In this document: one piece after another, positions 7,938 to 17,673 of the stretch
How positions within the stretch are numbered: the stretch's first letter is position 1
How the letters are laid out: each line of letters begins with the position of its first letter
Assembly: GCF_030268085.1 (NCBI RefSeq)
Contig: NZ_BSDE01000006.1
Location: forward strand, 186,491 to 250,490
Direction: 5' to 3'
From: Geothrix limicola
GTDB taxonomy: Bacteria > Acidobacteriota > Holophagae > Holophagales > Holophagaceae
DNA: 64,000 nucleotides
The notes under the pieces: model-generated
Seen by the model: only the letters and a program-made list of their open reading frames with translations
Told to the model about the DNA's origin: nothing
Database searches by the model: none
Program-made: the position numbers and the translations under genes

Positions 7938-9289
7938 GCCTCACCCCTGCGGGTGGAACGACCGCGGATGCGGCCCTTCTCGAGGAATCCGTCGTAGCGG
8001 CGCATGACCAGCAGGCTTTCCAGCTGGGCCGCACTGTCCATGGCCACGCCCACCACGATCAGCAGGCTGGTGCCGCCGAAGTAGAAGTTGAGGCCCTGGA
8101 TGTTGTTGGTGATGAGCAGGGGCACCAGGGAGACGGCCGCCAGGTAGACGGCGCCCACGAAGGTCAGCTTGGACAGGATGCCGTCCATGAAGATGCTGGT
8201 TTCCTTGCCGGGACGGATGCCCGGGATGTAGCCCCCGGACCGCTTCATGTTCTCGGCGGTCTCATCGGGATTGAAGACGATGCTGGTGTAGAAGAACGAG
8301 AAGAACACAACCACGCCCACGAAGACCGGCGTGTAGGTCCAGAAGTGAGTCTGGGGGCTGATGTAGGCCGAAACCTTGGCCAGCCATTCCCACTTGAAGT
8401 ACTGGTTGATGGTCGCCGGGAAGAAGATCACCGAACTGGCGAAGATGACGGGCATCACGCCGGCGGTGTTCACCTTCAGGGGCATGTACGAGCTGCGCTG
8501 GCTGGACATGCCTGCCGAATCCGCACGGCGGGCGTAGTGGATGGGAATGCGCCGGTAGGCGTTTTCCACCATGACGACCGCCAGCAGCACCACGATCATG
8601 GCCGCGATGAGCAGGATGAAGATGCCGGGAGGCGGCACGTTGGGAGCGTTCTTCAGGGACTTGGTGATCAGCACCGTGAGGGTGGTCACGCCCTGGGGAA
8701 GTCCCGCGACGATGCCCGCGAAGATCAGCAGCGAAATGCCGTTGCCGATGCCGCGCTCGGTGATCTGTTCACCGATCCACATGACGAAGATGGTGCCCAC
8801 GGACAGCGTGAAGGCCGCCAGGAAGCGGAAGGCCGTCGGGGAGATGGCGGTGGTCACCACCTCAAGTCCGGGCGCATTCTGGCTCTGGGCCAGGGACGCG
8901 ATGCCCATGCCCTGGACAAAGGCCAGGAACACGGTCAGGTAGCGGGTCCACTGGTTGATCTTCTGCCTGCCGGCCTCGCCTTCCTTCTTCTGGAGGTTTT
9001 CCAGATAGGGCACCACGGCACCCATCAGCTGCAGCACGATGCTGGCCGTGATGTAGGGCGCGATGCCGAGGGCGAAGACGGAGAACTTCTTGAACGCACC
9101 ACCGGAGAACAGGTCAACGACGTCGAAAAGGCCGCCCGCGCCGCGCTTGAGCGCGGCGGACAGGTTCTCGGCGTTCACCCCGGGCACGCTGACGTGCACG
9201 CCCAGCCGGTAGATCGCCAGCAGGAGCAGGGTGAAGAGGAGCCGCTTGCGCAGCTCCGGGATGGCGAAGAGGTTCCTGAGGCGGTTCAT
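7934..9289 (-). CDS. secY: Protein translocase subunit SecY
   Basis: The 451-residue channel subunit of the Sec translocon should have ten transmembrane segments. Family marks include the start RLRNLFAIPELRKRLLFTLL, the plug region GGAFKKFSVFALGIAPYITA and the C-terminal cytoplasmic loop with IPGIRPGKET. It is coupled to rplO (six-base gap) and adk (ATGA overlap), the usual spc-operon position. Confidence 0.98.
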   Translation of the reverse strand: MNRLRNLFAIPELRKRLLFTLLLLAIYRLGVHVSVPGVNAENLSAALKRGAGGLFDVVDLFSGGAFKKFSVFALGIAPYITASIVLQLMGAVVPYLENLQKKEGEAGRQKINQWTRYLTVFLAFVQGMGIASLAQSQNAPGLEVVTTAISPTAFRFLAAFTLSVGTIFVMWIGEQITERGIGNGISLLIFAGIVAGLPQGVTTLTVLITKSLKNAPNVPPPGIFILLIAAMIVVLLAVVMVENAYRRIPIHYARRADSAGMSSQRSSYMPLKVNTAGVMPVIFASSVIFFPATINQYFKWEWLAKVSAYISPQTHFWTYTPVFVGVVVFFSFFYTSIVFNPDETAENMKRSGGYIPGIRPGKETSIFMDGILSKLTFVGAVYLAAVSLVPLLITNNIQGLNFYFGGTSLLIVVGVAMDSAAQLESLLVMRRYDGFLEKGRIRGRSTRRGEA

Positions 9290-9295
9290 CGGCCG

Positions 9296-9757
9296 TTACT
9301 CGGCAGACTTCGCAGCGGGCTCCTGAATGGTGCCGCCCTTGGCCAGGATGGCTTCGCGGGCGCCCTTGGTGATGCGATCGGCCACGACGGTCACCTTGGT
9401 GGTGAGTTCGCCGCTGGCCAGCACCACGATCTTCTCCACGCGGGAGTTGACGAGCTTCTTCTCGCGAAGGGCCTCGAGGGTCACGGACTCGCCATCCTTG
9501 AAGTGGATGGAGATGAGGCCGAGGGTGATCTCCTTGGTCTCGGGGGCGAAGATGTTGGTGAAGCCGCGCTTGGGCAGACGGCGGACGAGGGGCATCTGGC
9601 CGCCCTCGAAACCGCGCTTGCTGCGATAGCCGGAGCGGGACTTCTGGCCCTTTTCGCCGCGACCGGAGGTCTTGCCGAGGCCTGAGCCCTTACCACGGCC
9701 GAGGCGCTTGCGGGACTTGGTGGCGCCCTCTGCGGGGCGGAGTTCGTTGAGCTTCAT
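9296..9757 (-). CDS. rplO: Ribosomal protein L15
   Basis: A 153-residue late-assembly 50S protein. The glycine- and arginine-rich N-terminal half (GRGKGSGLGKTSGRGEKGQK) and the later GFEGGQMPLVRRLPKRGF are the L15 signatures. It starts three bases after the rpmD stop. Confidence 0.98.
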   Translation of the reverse strand: MKLNELRPAEGATKSRKRLGRGKGSGLGKTSGRGEKGQKSRSGYRSKRGFEGGQMPLVRRLPKRGFTNIFAPETKEITLGLISIHFKDGESVTLEALREKKLVNSRVEKIVVLASGELTTKVTVVADRITKGAREAILAKGGTIQEPAAKSAE

Positions 9758-9760
9758 GAC

Positions 9761-9958
9761 TTACCCCTTCACCTTGACGTCGATGAGATGGGGAACGAGC
9801 TTGACCATCCCGTGGACGTTGGGGGTGTATTCGCATTCGCGGGTATCGCCGGGACGCTTCAGGCAGAGGGTCTGCATGAAGGCGCGGTGCTTGGGAGTGG
9901 TGCAGATGATGGAGCGCTTGAGGGTCAGCACCACCTGCTTGCCGATGAACTGCGACAT
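9761..9958 (-). CDS. rpmD: Ribosomal protein L30
   Basis: The 65-residue protein has TLKRSIICTTPKHRAFMQTL, matching the short bacterial L30 fold. It is sandwiched between rpsE and rplO with gaps of one and three bases, its canonical place. The C-terminal part is slightly longer than the about 60 residues typical of the family. Confidence 0.93.
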   Translation of the reverse strand: MSQFIGKQVVLTLKRSIICTTPKHRAFMQTLCLKRPGDTRECEYTPNVHGMVKLVPHLIDVKVKG

Positions 9959-9959
9959 G

Positions 9960-10484
9960 TTAAACCTCCGCCTGATCCAGGCCCCGATTGGTCAGGACCG
10001 TGTAGGGATCCATGAGTTCCTTCAGTCCCTCGAAGGTGGCGCGAACCACGTTGTGGGGGTTGGAGGAGCCCAGGCTCTTCGTCATCACGTTATGGATGCC
10101 GGCGGCTTCCATGATCGCGCGGACCGCGGCGCCGGCGATGATGCCGGTGCCCTCGGGGGCGGGCTTCAGCAGCACGCTGCCGGAGCCGAAGATGCCCGTC
10201 ACCGGGTGCGGCAGGCTGCCGTTCGAGGTGAGGGGAACACGGATCATGTTGCGCTTGGCGCTCTCGATGCCCTTCTTGATGGCGCTAGGCACTTCGAGGG
10301 CCTTGCCGAGACCGAAGCCGACCTTGCCGTTGCCGTCGCCCACCACTACCAGCGCGGAGAAGGAGAAGTTCTTGCCCCCCTTCACCACCTTGGTGACGCG
10401 GCCGACGTAGATGACCTGGTCCTTGAATTCCCCGGCTTCGGGGTTGCGGGATTCTTTGTTCTCTTTGAGCTCTGCAGTCGCCAT
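9960..10484 (-). CDS. rpsE: Ribosomal protein S5
   Basis: This 174-residue 30S protein is involved in decoding fidelity and mRNA unwinding at the entry channel. The double-stranded RNA-binding part has [20 protein letters not shown] and the C-terminal domain has [20 protein letters not shown], both diagnostic. Gaps are nine bases to rplR and one base to rpmD. Confidence 0.98.
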   Translation of the reverse strand: MATAELKENKESRNPEAGEFKDQVIYVGRVTKVVKGGKNFSFSALVVVGDGNGKVGFGLGKALEVPSAIKKGIESAKRNMIRVPLTSNGSLPHPVTGIFGSGSVLLKPAPEGTGIIAGAAVRAIMEAAGIHNVMTKSLGSSNPHNVVRATFEGLKELMDPYTVLTNRGLDQAEV

Positions 10485-10493
10485 GGTGATCCC

Positions 10494-10856
10494 CTAGAAC
10501 TGGAGCCCGGCTTCGCGGGCGCTGTCAGCCAGCGCCTTGACGCGGCCGTGATAAACGTAGCCGTTCCGGTCGAACACCACGGCTGTGATGCCCTTCTCCT
10601 TCAGGCGAGCGGCAATGCTGGCACCGACGGCCTTCGCGGCCTCGATGTTGGCGCCGTTCTTGAGCGAAGCGCGGAGATCCTTCTCCAGGCTGCTGGCGGA
10701 CGCGAGGGTGATGCCCTTGGTGTCGTCCACTGCCTGCACGTAGATGCGCTTCAGGCTCTTGTAGATGGTGAGCCGAGGCCGTTCGGGCGTGCCGCTCACG
10801 CGGCCGCGGATGCGGGCCTTGGTCTTATCGCGTCGAATTTGGATATCGTTCGCCAT
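10494..10856 (-). CDS. rplR: Ribosomal protein L18
   Basis: A 120-residue 5S rRNA-binding protein. The ends [20 protein letters not shown] and [20 protein letters not shown] match the family. It is nine bases downstream of rplF. Confidence 0.98.
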   Translation of the reverse strand: MANDIQIRRDKTKARIRGRVSGTPERPRLTIYKSLKRIYVQAVDDTKGITLASASSLEKDLRASLKNGANIEAAKAVGASIAARLKEKGITAVVFDRNGYVYHGRVKALADSAREAGLQF

Positions 10857-10865
10857 GAGTTCCCC

Positions 10866-11402
10866 TTACTTCCCGGTCTTGCCGGCCTTGCGGCGGATGA
10901 CTTCGCCGGTGTACATGACGCCCTTGCCCTTGTAAGGCTCGGGCTTGCGGAATTTCCGGATGTCGGCGGCGACCTGGCCCACCAGCTGCCGGTCAATGCC
11001 GGTCACGACGATGTGGGTCGTCTTTTCGACGGCCATCTGGATGCCCGCGGGGGCTTCGTAGTTGATGGGGTGGCTGTAGCCGAGCTCGAGCTTGAGCTTG
11101 GCGCCCTCCATGGCGGCCTTGTAACCGACGCCGACGATGTCCAGTTCCTTCTTCCAGCCTTCGGTCACGCCGGTGACGGCGTTGCCGAGGAGGGCGCGGG
11201 TCAGGCCGTGGTAGGCACGGTTCTGGGGCTCATCGTTGACACGGGAGAGGACGACGGAGTCGGCCTGCACATCCAGGGTGATCCCGGCAGGGATCGGGCA
11301 GCTGAGCTTGCCCTTGGCGCCCTCGACGACGGCCTCGGACCCGGTGACTGTGACCTTCACGCCCTTGGGCAGCGTCACGGGCTTCTTTCCGATTCGAGAC
11401 AT
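10866..11402 (-). CDS. rplF: Ribosomal protein L6
   Basis: The 178-residue protein of two repeated domains binds near the sarcin-ricin loop. It starts MSRIGKKPVTLPKGVKVTV and has the C-terminal signature PEPYKGKGVMYTGEVIRRKA. It lies 48 bases after rpsH. Confidence 0.98.
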   Translation of the reverse strand: MSRIGKKPVTLPKGVKVTVTGSEAVVEGAKGKLSCPIPAGITLDVQADSVVLSRVNDEPQNRAYHGLTRALLGNAVTGVTEGWKKELDIVGVGYKAAMEGAKLKLELGYSHPINYEAPAGIQMAVEKTTHIVVTGIDRQLVGQVAADIRKFRKPEPYKGKGVMYTGEVIRRKAGKTGK

Positions 11403-11450
11403 GGTGAATTCCTTAGATGAGGGCGGAGAATCCGCCCATTTCAGGATGGG

Positions 11451-11846
11451 TTACCAGACGTGGGCGAGGACTTCGCCGCCGACGTTCTGCTTCTTGGCGT
11501 CCTTGCCCGTCAGGAGACCCTTCGGGGTGGACAGGATGGCGATGCCGAGGCCCCCGTGGACTTCGGGGATCTCCTGCGCACCGGAGTAGATGCGGAGGCC
11601 GGGACGGGACACGCGGCGCAGGCCGTGGATCACGTTCTCCTTGTCCTTCACGTACTTGAGGTTGAGGATGAGGTACACACGGCCCTCATGCTCGACCTGC
11701 TTGAAGGAGTGGATGTAGCCTTCCTGCTTCAAGATGCCGCAGAGACCGGCCTTGATCTTGGAGGCGGGCACCACCACGGCATCGTGACCGGCCATGATGC
11801 CGTTGCGGATGCGGGTGAGGTAATCAGCGATGGGATCGGTATGCAT
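11451..11846 (-). CDS. rpsH: Ribosomal protein S8
   Basis: A 131-residue primary 16S rRNA binder; in Escherichia coli the equivalent protein represses the spc operon. I took the ATG at 11846 because MHTDPIADYLTRIRNGIMAG is the true S8 N-terminus; the frame stays open upstream through rpsN but that part is unrelated. The C-terminus has GLGIAILSTPKGLLTGKDAK. Confidence 0.97.
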   Translation of the reverse strand: MHTDPIADYLTRIRNGIMAGHDAVVVPASKIKAGLCGILKQEGYIHSFKQVEHEGRVYLILNLKYVKDKENVIHGLRRVSRPGLRIYSGAQEIPEVHGGLGIAILSTPKGLLTGKDAKKQNVGGEVLAHVW

Positions 11847-11857
11847 GGTCCCCTCTC

Positions 11858-12043
11858 CTACCAGCTGCTCTTCTGGACGCCCGGCAGTTCGCCATTCAGG
11901 GCGAACTTGCGGAAGCACAGACGGCAAAGTTCAAACTTGCGCATGAAGCCCCGGGGCCGGCCGCAGCACTTGCAACGGTTGCGGTGCTGGGTCGAGAACT
12001 TCGGCTTGCGCGAATCCTTGACGATTTTGGAAATCTTGGCCAT
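11858..12043 (-). CDS. rpsN: Ribosomal protein S14, zinc type (type Z)
   Basis: The 61-residue short S14 starts [19 protein letters not shown] and carries two Cys pairs (CKCC and CRLC) that bind zinc. The C-terminus [16 protein letters not shown] is the family signature. It lies 17 bases after rplE and 11 before rpsH. The longer zinc-free S14 paralogue is not in this window. Confidence 0.97.
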   Translation of the reverse strand: MAKISKIVKDSRKPKFSTQHRNRCKCCGRPRGFMRKFELCRLCFRKFALNGELPGVQKSSW

Positions 12044-12060
12044 CGGTATGATCTCCTTGG

Positions 12061-12624
12061 CTATTTGCGGAAGGGCATACCGAGGTGGGCCAGAAGGGCC
12101 CGCGCTTCGGTGTCGTTTGCCGCGGTGGTCACGAAGGTGATGTTCATGCCCTTCATCTTGTCCACCTTGGAGTAGTCGATCTCCTGGAAGATCAACTGGT
12201 CCTTGAGGCCCAGGGTGTAGTTGCCACGGCCGTCGAAGGACTTGGTGGGCACGCCGCGGAAATCGCGGACACGGGGAAGCGACAGCGTCACGAGGCGGTC
12301 GAAGAACTCCCACATGCGCTCGCCACGCAGGGTCACCATGCAGGCGATGGGCATGCCGGCGCGCAGCTTGAACTGGGCGACGCTCTTCTTGGCCTTGCGG
12401 ACCACGGCCTTCTGCCCGGCGATGGCGGTCAGTTCGTCAACGGCCACATCCAGAACCTTGATGTTCTGAATGGCGTCGCCGACGCCCATGTTGATGACGA
12501 TCTTCTGCAGGCGGGGCACCTGCATGGCAGAGGAGAAGGCGAACTCCTCCGTGAGCTTCGACACCACCTCCTGGTGGTAGCGAGCCTTGACGCGGGGCTC
12601 CGCGTGGCCTTGCTTGGCAGTCAT
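12061..12624 (-). CDS. rplE: Ribosomal protein L5
   Basis: A 187-residue 5S rRNA-binding protein of the central protuberance. The ATG at 12624 is chosen because GGAGG precedes it at a normal distance; a longer frame upstream is not family-like. Signatures include [19 protein letters not shown] and [20 protein letters not shown]. It is the first gene after an unusual 374-base spacer that separates it from rplX. Confidence 0.97.
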   Translation of the reverse strand: MTAKQGHAEPRVKARYHQEVVSKLTEEFAFSSAMQVPRLQKIVINMGVGDAIQNIKVLDVAVDELTAIAGQKAVVRKAKKSVAQFKLRAGMPIACMVTLRGERMWEFFDRLVTLSLPRVRDFRGVPTKSFDGRGNYTLGLKDQLIFQEIDYSKVDKMKGMNITFVTTAANDTEARALLAHLGMPFRK

Positions 12625-12998
12625 GGATTCCTCCATTTCCGTGGGACGGCTATGCCCCAGGGGTTCGGGAGAGCGGGGGGGCTTGAGACGGCGGTCCGGC
12701 CCGTTTCCCCCCAACCTCAGTTGTCATGGCGCAGGATGCGCCGTGGAACTCCGTCCCGCGCACGGGACAGAATGATCATCTTCACACAGGACAAGGCCCC
12801 TGTGAAGCGGAATGCTTGAATTTCAAGTCAGAACAGAAGGTTCGGGCGTCCTGAACGCCTCGTCCCGGTAAGCCTGAGGAGGCTCAGCTTCCGAAGGCGC
12901 GGGGGACCGGGGGGAGGCTCCGGATCCGCGAGCTTGCGAGCGGGAGCAAGCAAGCTTGCGATATCCGGAGGCGCGCAGCGCGGAACCCCCGGAGAGAA
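12625..12998 (-). other. Repeat-bearing spacer between rplX and rplE
   Basis: These 374 bases lie inside an operon whose other gaps are mostly under 50 bases. No frame looks like a protein. An imperfect inverted repeat occurs at about 12917-12970, with TCCGGAT on one side and ATCCGGA on the other. The 20-base segment 12971-12990 is identical to one just after fusA (18946-18965). I see no clear terminator T-run or promoter. The spacer may alter expression of the distal genes or simply be a repeat insertion. Confidence 0.6.
12971..12990 (-). repeat. REP-like palindromic repeat, copy A
   Basis: The minus strand reads GGGGGTTCCGCGCTGCGCGC and begins eight bases after the rplX stop codon. All 20 bases are identical to copy B after fusA, and copies C and D after the response-regulator gene are close relatives. 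Confidence 0.7.
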
Positions 12999-13274
12999 CT
13001 ACACCCGCTTGCGCGTGCCCTTGCCGGTCTTGGGGTCGAGCATCATGACGTTGGAGGCGTGGAGCGGAGCCTCCTTCTCGATGATGCCGCCACCCTCGCC
13101 CGTCTGCGGGTTCGGCTTGGTGGCCTTCTTGATGATGTTCAGGCCGGCCACGGTCACGCTGTTCGTGCTCGGGCTGACCTTGGTGATCGTCCCCGTCTTG
13201 CCCTTTTCCTTGCCGGCAATGACGACGACCTGGTCGCCCTTCTTGAGCTTCATCTTGGTGGTGGTCGCTTCCAT
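12999..13274 (-). CDS. rplX: Ribosomal protein L24
   Basis: A 91-residue early-assembly 50S protein with a KOW motif ([20 protein letters not shown]). It is a little shorter than the about 105 residues common in bacteria. Its ATG overlaps the rplN stop (TAATG). An internal methionine at residue 8, just before KLKKGDQ, is an alternative start. Confidence 0.95.
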   Translation of the reverse strand: MEATTTKMKLKKGDQVVVIAGKEKGKTGTITKVSPSTNSVTVAGLNIIKKATKPNPQTGEGGGIIEKEAPLHASNVMMLDPKTGKGTRKRV

Positions 13275-13642
13275 TACAGCACCTCAGGGGCGAGGGAGAC
13301 GATCTTCATGTACTTCCGCTCGCGCAGTTCGCGGGCCACGGGGCCGAACACGCGGGTTCCGACGGGTTCGCCATCCTTCTTGATGATGACGGCGGCGTTC
13401 TCGTCGAAGCGGATGTAGGATCCGTCCTTGCGGCGGTAGGCCTTGCGCTGGCGGACGATGACCGCCTGGACGACGGCCTTCTTCTTGACGGTGCCGCCGG
13501 GGATCGCTTCCTTGACGGAGGCGGTGATCACGTCGCCAAGCTGGGCGATCTTGCCCACACCGCCACCCAGGGGCAGGATGCAGCAGATCTTCTTGGCGCC
13601 GGAGTTGTCGGCGACGGTGAGCATGGTTCCCATCTGAATCAT
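13274..13642 (-). CDS. rplN: Ribosomal protein L14
   Basis: A 122-residue 50S interface protein, among the most conserved. It starts [20 protein letters not shown] and contains [20 protein letters not shown]. It overlaps rplX by one base and lies nine bases after rpsQ. Confidence 0.98.
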   Translation of the reverse strand: MIQMGTMLTVADNSGAKKICCILPLGGGVGKIAQLGDVITASVKEAIPGGTVKKKAVVQAVIVRQRKAYRRKDGSYIRFDENAAVIIKKDGEPVGTRVFGPVARELRERKYMKIVSLAPEVL

Positions 13643-13651
13643 GTGAGCTCC

Positions 13652-13909
13652 TTACTCGCCGGCCTTCTGGACGATCTCGAGGACCATCCAGCGCTTGCGC
13701 TTGGAAAGGGGGCGGGTCTCCACGATCTTGACCACGTCGCCGATGGAGCAGGCGTTGGTCTCGTCGTGAGCCATGAACTTGGCAGTCTGCTTGACCGTGC
13801 GGTGGTAGAGCGGGTGCTGGAACTTGCGCTCCACCTTCACCACCACCGTCTTGTCGGCCTTGTTGGAGACCACGATGCCGTTACGAGTCATCTTGTTTTC
13901 GAGGCTCAT
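13652..13909 (-). CDS. rpsQ: Ribosomal protein S17
   Basis: An 85-residue OB-fold 16S rRNA binder. The core [20 protein letters not shown] and the later [15 protein letters not shown] are diagnostic. It follows rpmC by eight bases. Confidence 0.98.
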   Translation of the reverse strand: MSLENKMTRNGIVVSNKADKTVVVKVERKFQHPLYHRTVKQTAKFMAHDETNACSIGDVVKIVETRPLSKRKRWMVLEIVQKAGE

Positions 13910-13917
13910 GGGATCTC

Positions 13918-14118
13918 CTAGGCCAGCTTGGTAGCCAGGGCGGTTTTGACGCGGGCGAGCTCACGGCGAGTCTTGCGGATCTCGGCGGTGTTCTCGACCT
14001 GGCCCACGGCGTGCTGGAAGCGGAGGGTGAAGCGCTTGGCGGCCAGTTCGGCCTCCAGCTGCGCCAGCTCCTCGACGCTCTTGCCGGTCAAATCGGAAAA
14101 GGGATTCTTCTTGGTCAT
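13918..14118 (-). CDS. rpmC: Ribosomal protein L29
   Basis: This 66-residue protein at the tunnel exit helps form the docking site for targeting factors. I chose the ATG at 14118 ([10 protein letters not shown]) because GGAGGAG lies eight bases upstream; an in-frame GTG at 14127 overlapping the rplP stop would sit directly against that site. The core [20 protein letters not shown] fits the family. Confidence 0.95.
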   Translation of the reverse strand: MTKKNPFSDLTGKSVEELAQLEAELAAKRFTLRFQHAVGQVENTAEIRKTRRELARVKTALATKLA

Positions 14119-14123
14119 GGCTC

Positions 14124-14543
14124 TCACTCCTCCGGCGGCGTGCGGCTGACGAACTCGGACGCCACGGACAGCTTCATCTGGGCCAGGCGCAGGGCCTCGC
14201 GTGCGATTTCCTCGGTCACACCTTCCATCTCGAAGAGGATGCGTCCGGGGCGGATCACCGCCACCCAGCCGTCCGGAGCTCCCTTGCCCGAGCCCATGCG
14301 GGTTTCCGCGGGCTTGGAGGTGGTCGGACGATCGGGGAAGATGCGGATCCAGATCTTGCCGCCGCGCTTGATGTGGCGGGTCATGGCGATACGGGCCGCT
14401 TCGATCTCACGGTTGGTGAGCCAGCAGTGCTCCATCGCCTTGAGGCCGAAATCACCGAAGGCGAGATCGTTGCCGCGGGTGGCGACGCCGCGGGTGCGGC
14501 CTTTCTGGGTTTTACGGTTCTTGACCTTCTTGGGCATCAGCAT
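14124..14543 (-). CDS. rplP: Ribosomal protein L16
   Basis: A 139-residue 50S protein near the A site. It starts [20 protein letters not shown] and contains [20 protein letters not shown]. The C-terminal half has [18 protein letters not shown]. It lies nine bases after rpsC. Confidence 0.98.
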   Translation of the reverse strand: MLMPKKVKNRKTQKGRTRGVATRGNDLAFGDFGLKAMEHCWLTNREIEAARIAMTRHIKRGGKIWIRIFPDRPTTSKPAETRMGSGKGAPDGWVAVIRPGRILFEMEGVTEEIAREALRLAQMKLSVASEFVSRTPPEE

Positions 14544-14552
14544 GGATTCACC

Positions 14553-15200
14553 TCAGCGCTTCACGGTCTCGGCAACCTGGTCGCCCAGGTTCACCCAAAC
14601 CTTGATGCCGATGATCCCGTAGGTCGTATGGGCCTCGGCGAAACCGTAGTCAACGCCCGCGCGGATGGTCTGCAGGGGCATCTGGCCGGAGAGGTAGTCC
14701 TCGGTCCGGGCGATCTCGGCGCCGTTCAGGCGGCCGGCGACCTTGATCTTGAAGCCCTTCGCGCCGAAGCGGATGGCGGCCTCTTCCGCCTTGCGCATGG
14801 CGCGGCGGAAGGCGATGCGGCGCTCGAGCTGCTGGGCGACGCCCTCGGCCACGAGCTGGGCATCGACCTCAGGCTTCTTGATCTCCTGGATGTCGACGGA
14901 CACGGGGCGGTTGAGACGCTTCTGCAGGTCCTCGCGCAGCTTGTCGATCTCAGCCCCCTTGCGGCCGATGACGATGCCGGGGCGGGCGGTGAAGATGCGC
15001 ACGGTGACCTTGTCGGCGGCGCGCTCGATGTCGATCTTCGAGATCATCGCGTTGAGGCTGTGCAGCTGCTTCTTGAGTTCGCGGCGGAGCTTGATGTCTT
15101 CGTGGAGCAGCGTGGCGTAGTCGCGCTTGGAGAACCACTTGCTGTGCCAGTTCTTCTGATAGATGAGGCGGAACCCGTACGGGTGAACCTTCTGACCCAT
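14553..15200 (-). CDS. rpsC: Ribosomal protein S3
   Basis: A 215-residue 30S protein with a type II KH domain at the mRNA entry tunnel. The ATG at 15200 gives the true N-terminus [20 protein letters not shown]. The KH signature [18 protein letters not shown] is intact. It starts two bases after the rplV stop. Confidence 0.98.
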   Translation of the reverse strand: MGQKVHPYGFRLIYQKNWHSKWFSKRDYATLLHEDIKLRRELKKQLHSLNAMISKIDIERAADKVTVRIFTARPGIVIGRKGAEIDKLREDLQKRLNRPVSVDIQEIKKPEVDAQLVAEGVAQQLERRIAFRRAMRKAEEAAIRFGAKGFKIKVAGRLNGAEIARTEDYLSGQMPLQTIRAGVDYGFAEAHTTYGIIGIKVWVNLGDQVAETVKR

Positions 15201-15202
15201 GA

Positions 15203-15559
15203 CTACTCCTCCCCGGCCGCGGACGCGAGCTGGATGGTGATGTGGCAGGTGCGCTTCTGGACCCGGTAGGCGCGGCCCATGGGCGCAGGGCGGACGCGCT
15301 TCATGCGGAAGCCTTCGTCCACGAACGCGGCCTTCACGAGCAGCTGGTCCGGGTTCACCGAAGGATTCTTGTCGATGGCGTTGGCCACGGCGGAATCGAG
15401 GAGCTTGCGGATGGGGGCGGCGGCGTACTTCTTGGCCTGCGCGAGCACCCACTGGGCCTCGCCGACGTGCTTGCCGCGGATCAAGTCCACCACGAGGCGG
15501 GCCTTCTGGGCCGAACCGCGCAGGTGGCGAACGGTGGCGCTGGAAACGATCTCAGCCAT
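15203..15559 (-). CDS. rplV: Ribosomal protein L22
   Basis: A 118-residue protein whose long hairpin lines the exit tunnel, a known site of macrolide-resistance changes. The hairpin region [20 protein letters not shown] looks intact. It is tightly packed, two bases from both rpsS and rpsC. Confidence 0.98.
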   Translation of the reverse strand: MAEIVSSATVRHLRGSAQKARLVVDLIRGKHVGEAQWVLAQAKKYAAAPIRKLLDSAVANAIDKNPSVNPDQLLVKAAFVDEGFRMKRVRPAPMGRAYRVQKRTCHITIQLASAAGEE

Positions 15560-15561
15560 CG

Positions 15562-15846
15562 CTACTTCCCCTTCGCCTTGGTGTCGGCCTTGCCAGCGTG
15601 ACCCTTGAAGGTGCGGGTCAGGGCGAATTCGCCCAGCTTGTGGCCGATCATGTTCTCGGTGACATACACAGGAATGAACTTGTTGCCGTTGTGCACGGCG
15701 AGGGTCAGTCCGATCATCTGCGGGACGACCGTCGACCGGCGCGACCAGGTCTTGATCACGCGCTTGTCGTTGGCGGCCGAGGCGACTTCCACCTTCTTCT
15801 GGAGGTGGGCGTCAATGAACGGGCCTTTTTTCAGGGATCGTGCCAT
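15562..15846 (-). CDS. rpsS: Ribosomal protein S19
   Basis: A 94-residue 30S head protein. It begins [20 protein letters not shown] and contains [20 protein letters not shown], both diagnostic. It is 11 bases after rplB. Confidence 0.98.
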   Translation of the reverse strand: MARSLKKGPFIDAHLQKKVEVASAANDKRVIKTWSRRSTVVPQMIGLTLAVHNGNKFIPVYVTENMIGHKLGEFALTRTFKGHAGKADTKAKGK

Positions 15847-15857
15847 TGTCGTGTCTC

Positions 15858-16679
15858 CTAGTTGATCCGCTTGACGATGAACTTGTCCGTGCGACGGTTG
15901 CCACGGGTCTTGTATCCGCGAGTCGGCTGGCCCCAGGGCGTCACAGGGTGACGGCCACCGGAGGTGCGACCCTCACCACCACCGTGCGGGTGGTCGACGG
16001 GGTTCATGACCACGCCGCGGACGGTCGGGCGGATGCCCTTCCAGCGGGTGCGGCCGGCCTTGCCGATCTGGATGTTCTCGTGCTGCAGGTTGCCGACGGT
16101 GCCGATGGTCGCGTAGCAGTCCAGGTGGATCTTGCGGATCTCGCCGGAGGGCATGCGGAGCTGGGCGTAGTCGTCTTCCTTGGCCACGAGCTGGGCGAAG
16201 GTGCCGGCGGCGCGGGCGATCTGGCCGCCCTTGCCGGGCTTCATCTCGATGTTGTGCAGGATGTTGCCCACGGGGATGTTCCGCAGGGGCAGCGCGTTGC
16301 CCACCAGGATGTCGGCGTTCTTGCCGGCCACCACGGTGCGGCCCACTTCCAGGCCATCGGGGGCCAGGATGTAGCGCTTCTCGCCGTCCGCGTAGACGAG
16401 GAGGGCGATGCGGGCGGTGCGGTTGGGGTCGTACTCGATGGTCGCGACCTTGGCGGGGACTTCGAGCTTGTTGCGCTTGAAGTCGATGATGCGGTACTGG
16501 CGCTTGTGGCCACCGCCGATGTGGCGGGTGGTGATCCGGCCGGTGTTGGAGCGACCTCCAGTGCGGTTCCTCTTGGCAATCAACGAACGCTCAGGCGTGT
16601 CCGTGGTGATTTCCTCGAAGCCGAACTTGGACATGCCGCGCTGACCGGGGGTCGTGGGCTTGAGCTGCTTGATGCTCAT
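15858..16679 (-). CDS. rplB: Ribosomal protein L2
   Basis: A 273-residue protein needed for subunit association and peptidyl transfer. The conserved [20 protein letters not shown] block with the functionally key histidine is present. An 85-base gap separates it from rplW. Confidence 0.98.
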   Translation of the reverse strand: MSIKQLKPTTPGQRGMSKFGFEEITTDTPERSLIAKRNRTGGRSNTGRITTRHIGGGHKRQYRIIDFKRNKLEVPAKVATIEYDPNRTARIALLVYADGEKRYILAPDGLEVGRTVVAGKNADILVGNALPLRNIPVGNILHNIEMKPGKGGQIARAAGTFAQLVAKEDDYAQLRMPSGEIRKIHLDCYATIGTVGNLQHENIQIGKAGRTRWKGIRPTVRGVVMNPVDHPHGGGEGRTSGGRHPVTPWGQPTRGYKTRGNRRTDKFIVKRIN

Positions 16680-16764
16680 GGTTGTCCTCTTGCCTCAGGG
16701 TTGAAAGGGGCGGGCGATAGTGGGCAAAGCTTTTCCGTCCGCCGTTGAGAATTCGTCGTTCGCC

Positions 16765-17040
16765 TTACTCGGACGCGGGCGCGCCCTCGGCGAGTTCGAC
16801 ATAGGCCTTCTTGCGGGGGCTGGAAGTGCCCACGAAGCGGCCCAGGCGCTTGGTCCGGCTGGGGATCCGCACGGTGCGGATGGCCTTCACCTTGGACTGG
16901 AGCAGGAGCTCCACAGCTTCCTGGATCTGGTGCTTGGTGGCCCAGGTGGCCACCTCGAACACCTGGATGTTCTTTTCGCGCAGGATCTGACCCTTCTCGG
17001 TGAGGAGGGGCTTGCGGATCACGTCAAAGATCTTGGTCAT
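16765..17040 (-). CDS. rplW: Ribosomal protein L23
   Basis: A 91-residue tunnel-exit protein and docking site for trigger factor and SRP. It has DVIRKPLLTEKGQILREKNI and VKAIRTVRIPSRTKRLGRF. Its ATG overlaps the rplD stop as ATGA. Confidence 0.97.
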   Translation of the reverse strand: MTKIFDVIRKPLLTEKGQILREKNIQVFEVATWATKHQIQEAVELLLQSKVKAIRTVRIPSRTKRLGRFVGTSSPRKKAYVELAEGAPASE

Positions 17041-17672
17041 GGCTTCACAACCTCCTGGAGGGCCAGGACGGCTTCCTTGGAGAAGATCACCTGGTCGTAC
17101 TTGAGGAGCTCATAGACGTTGACGCCCAGGCTCTCGACGGTCTGCAGCTTGGGGTTGTTGCCGGCGGCCTGCGTGAGCTTCTCGCTGGCCTCGGTGCCGA
17201 CCAGAAGGGCGGAACCGGTGACGCCGAGCTTGCCCAGCGTCTGAACCAGGGCCTTGGTCTTGTGGGATGCGACATCCCAGTTCTCGACCACGAGGATCTG
17301 GCCATTGGCGAGCTTGGCGGACAGCGCGTTGCGCAGGGCGGCGCGCCGGGCCTTCTTGGGGAAGGCGTAATCGTAGGAGCGGGGGTGGGGACCGTGGACC
17401 GTGCCACCGCCCTTCCACAGCGGGCTGCGGATGGAGCCGACGCGGGCGCGGCCGGTGCCCTTCTGCTTCCAGAGCTTCTTGCCGGAGCCGCTGACTTCCC
17501 ACTTGTCCTTGGTCTTGGCCGTGCCAGAGCGGCGCTTGGCCAGGAAGTGGCGGACCGCTTCCCAGATCAGGTGCTGGTTCAGCTCTTCGAGCTTGAAGAC
17601 CTCGGGCAGCAGGTCGACGGTGCCAGCGGGCTTGTTCTCGAGGTTGACGACGGGGTGCTGGAACGCTGCCAT
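17037..17672 (-). CDS. rplD: Ribosomal protein L4
   Basis: A 211-residue 50S protein; in Escherichia coli the equivalent represses the S10 operon. I chose the ATG at 17672 (MAAFQHPVVNLENKPAG), one base after the rplC stop; the upstream in-frame extension overlaps rplC and is not family-like. The tunnel loop KLWKQKGTGRARVGSIRSPL is intact. Confidence 0.97.
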   Translation of the reverse strand: MAAFQHPVVNLENKPAGTVDLLPEVFKLEELNQHLIWEAVRHFLAKRRSGTAKTKDKWEVSGSGKKLWKQKGTGRARVGSIRSPLWKGGGTVHGPHPRSYDYAFPKKARRAALRNALSAKLANGQILVVENWDVASHKTKALVQTLGKLGVTGSALLVGTEASEKLTQAAGNNPKLQTVESLGVNVYELLKYDQVIFSKEAVLALQEVVKP

Positions 17673-17673
17673 C

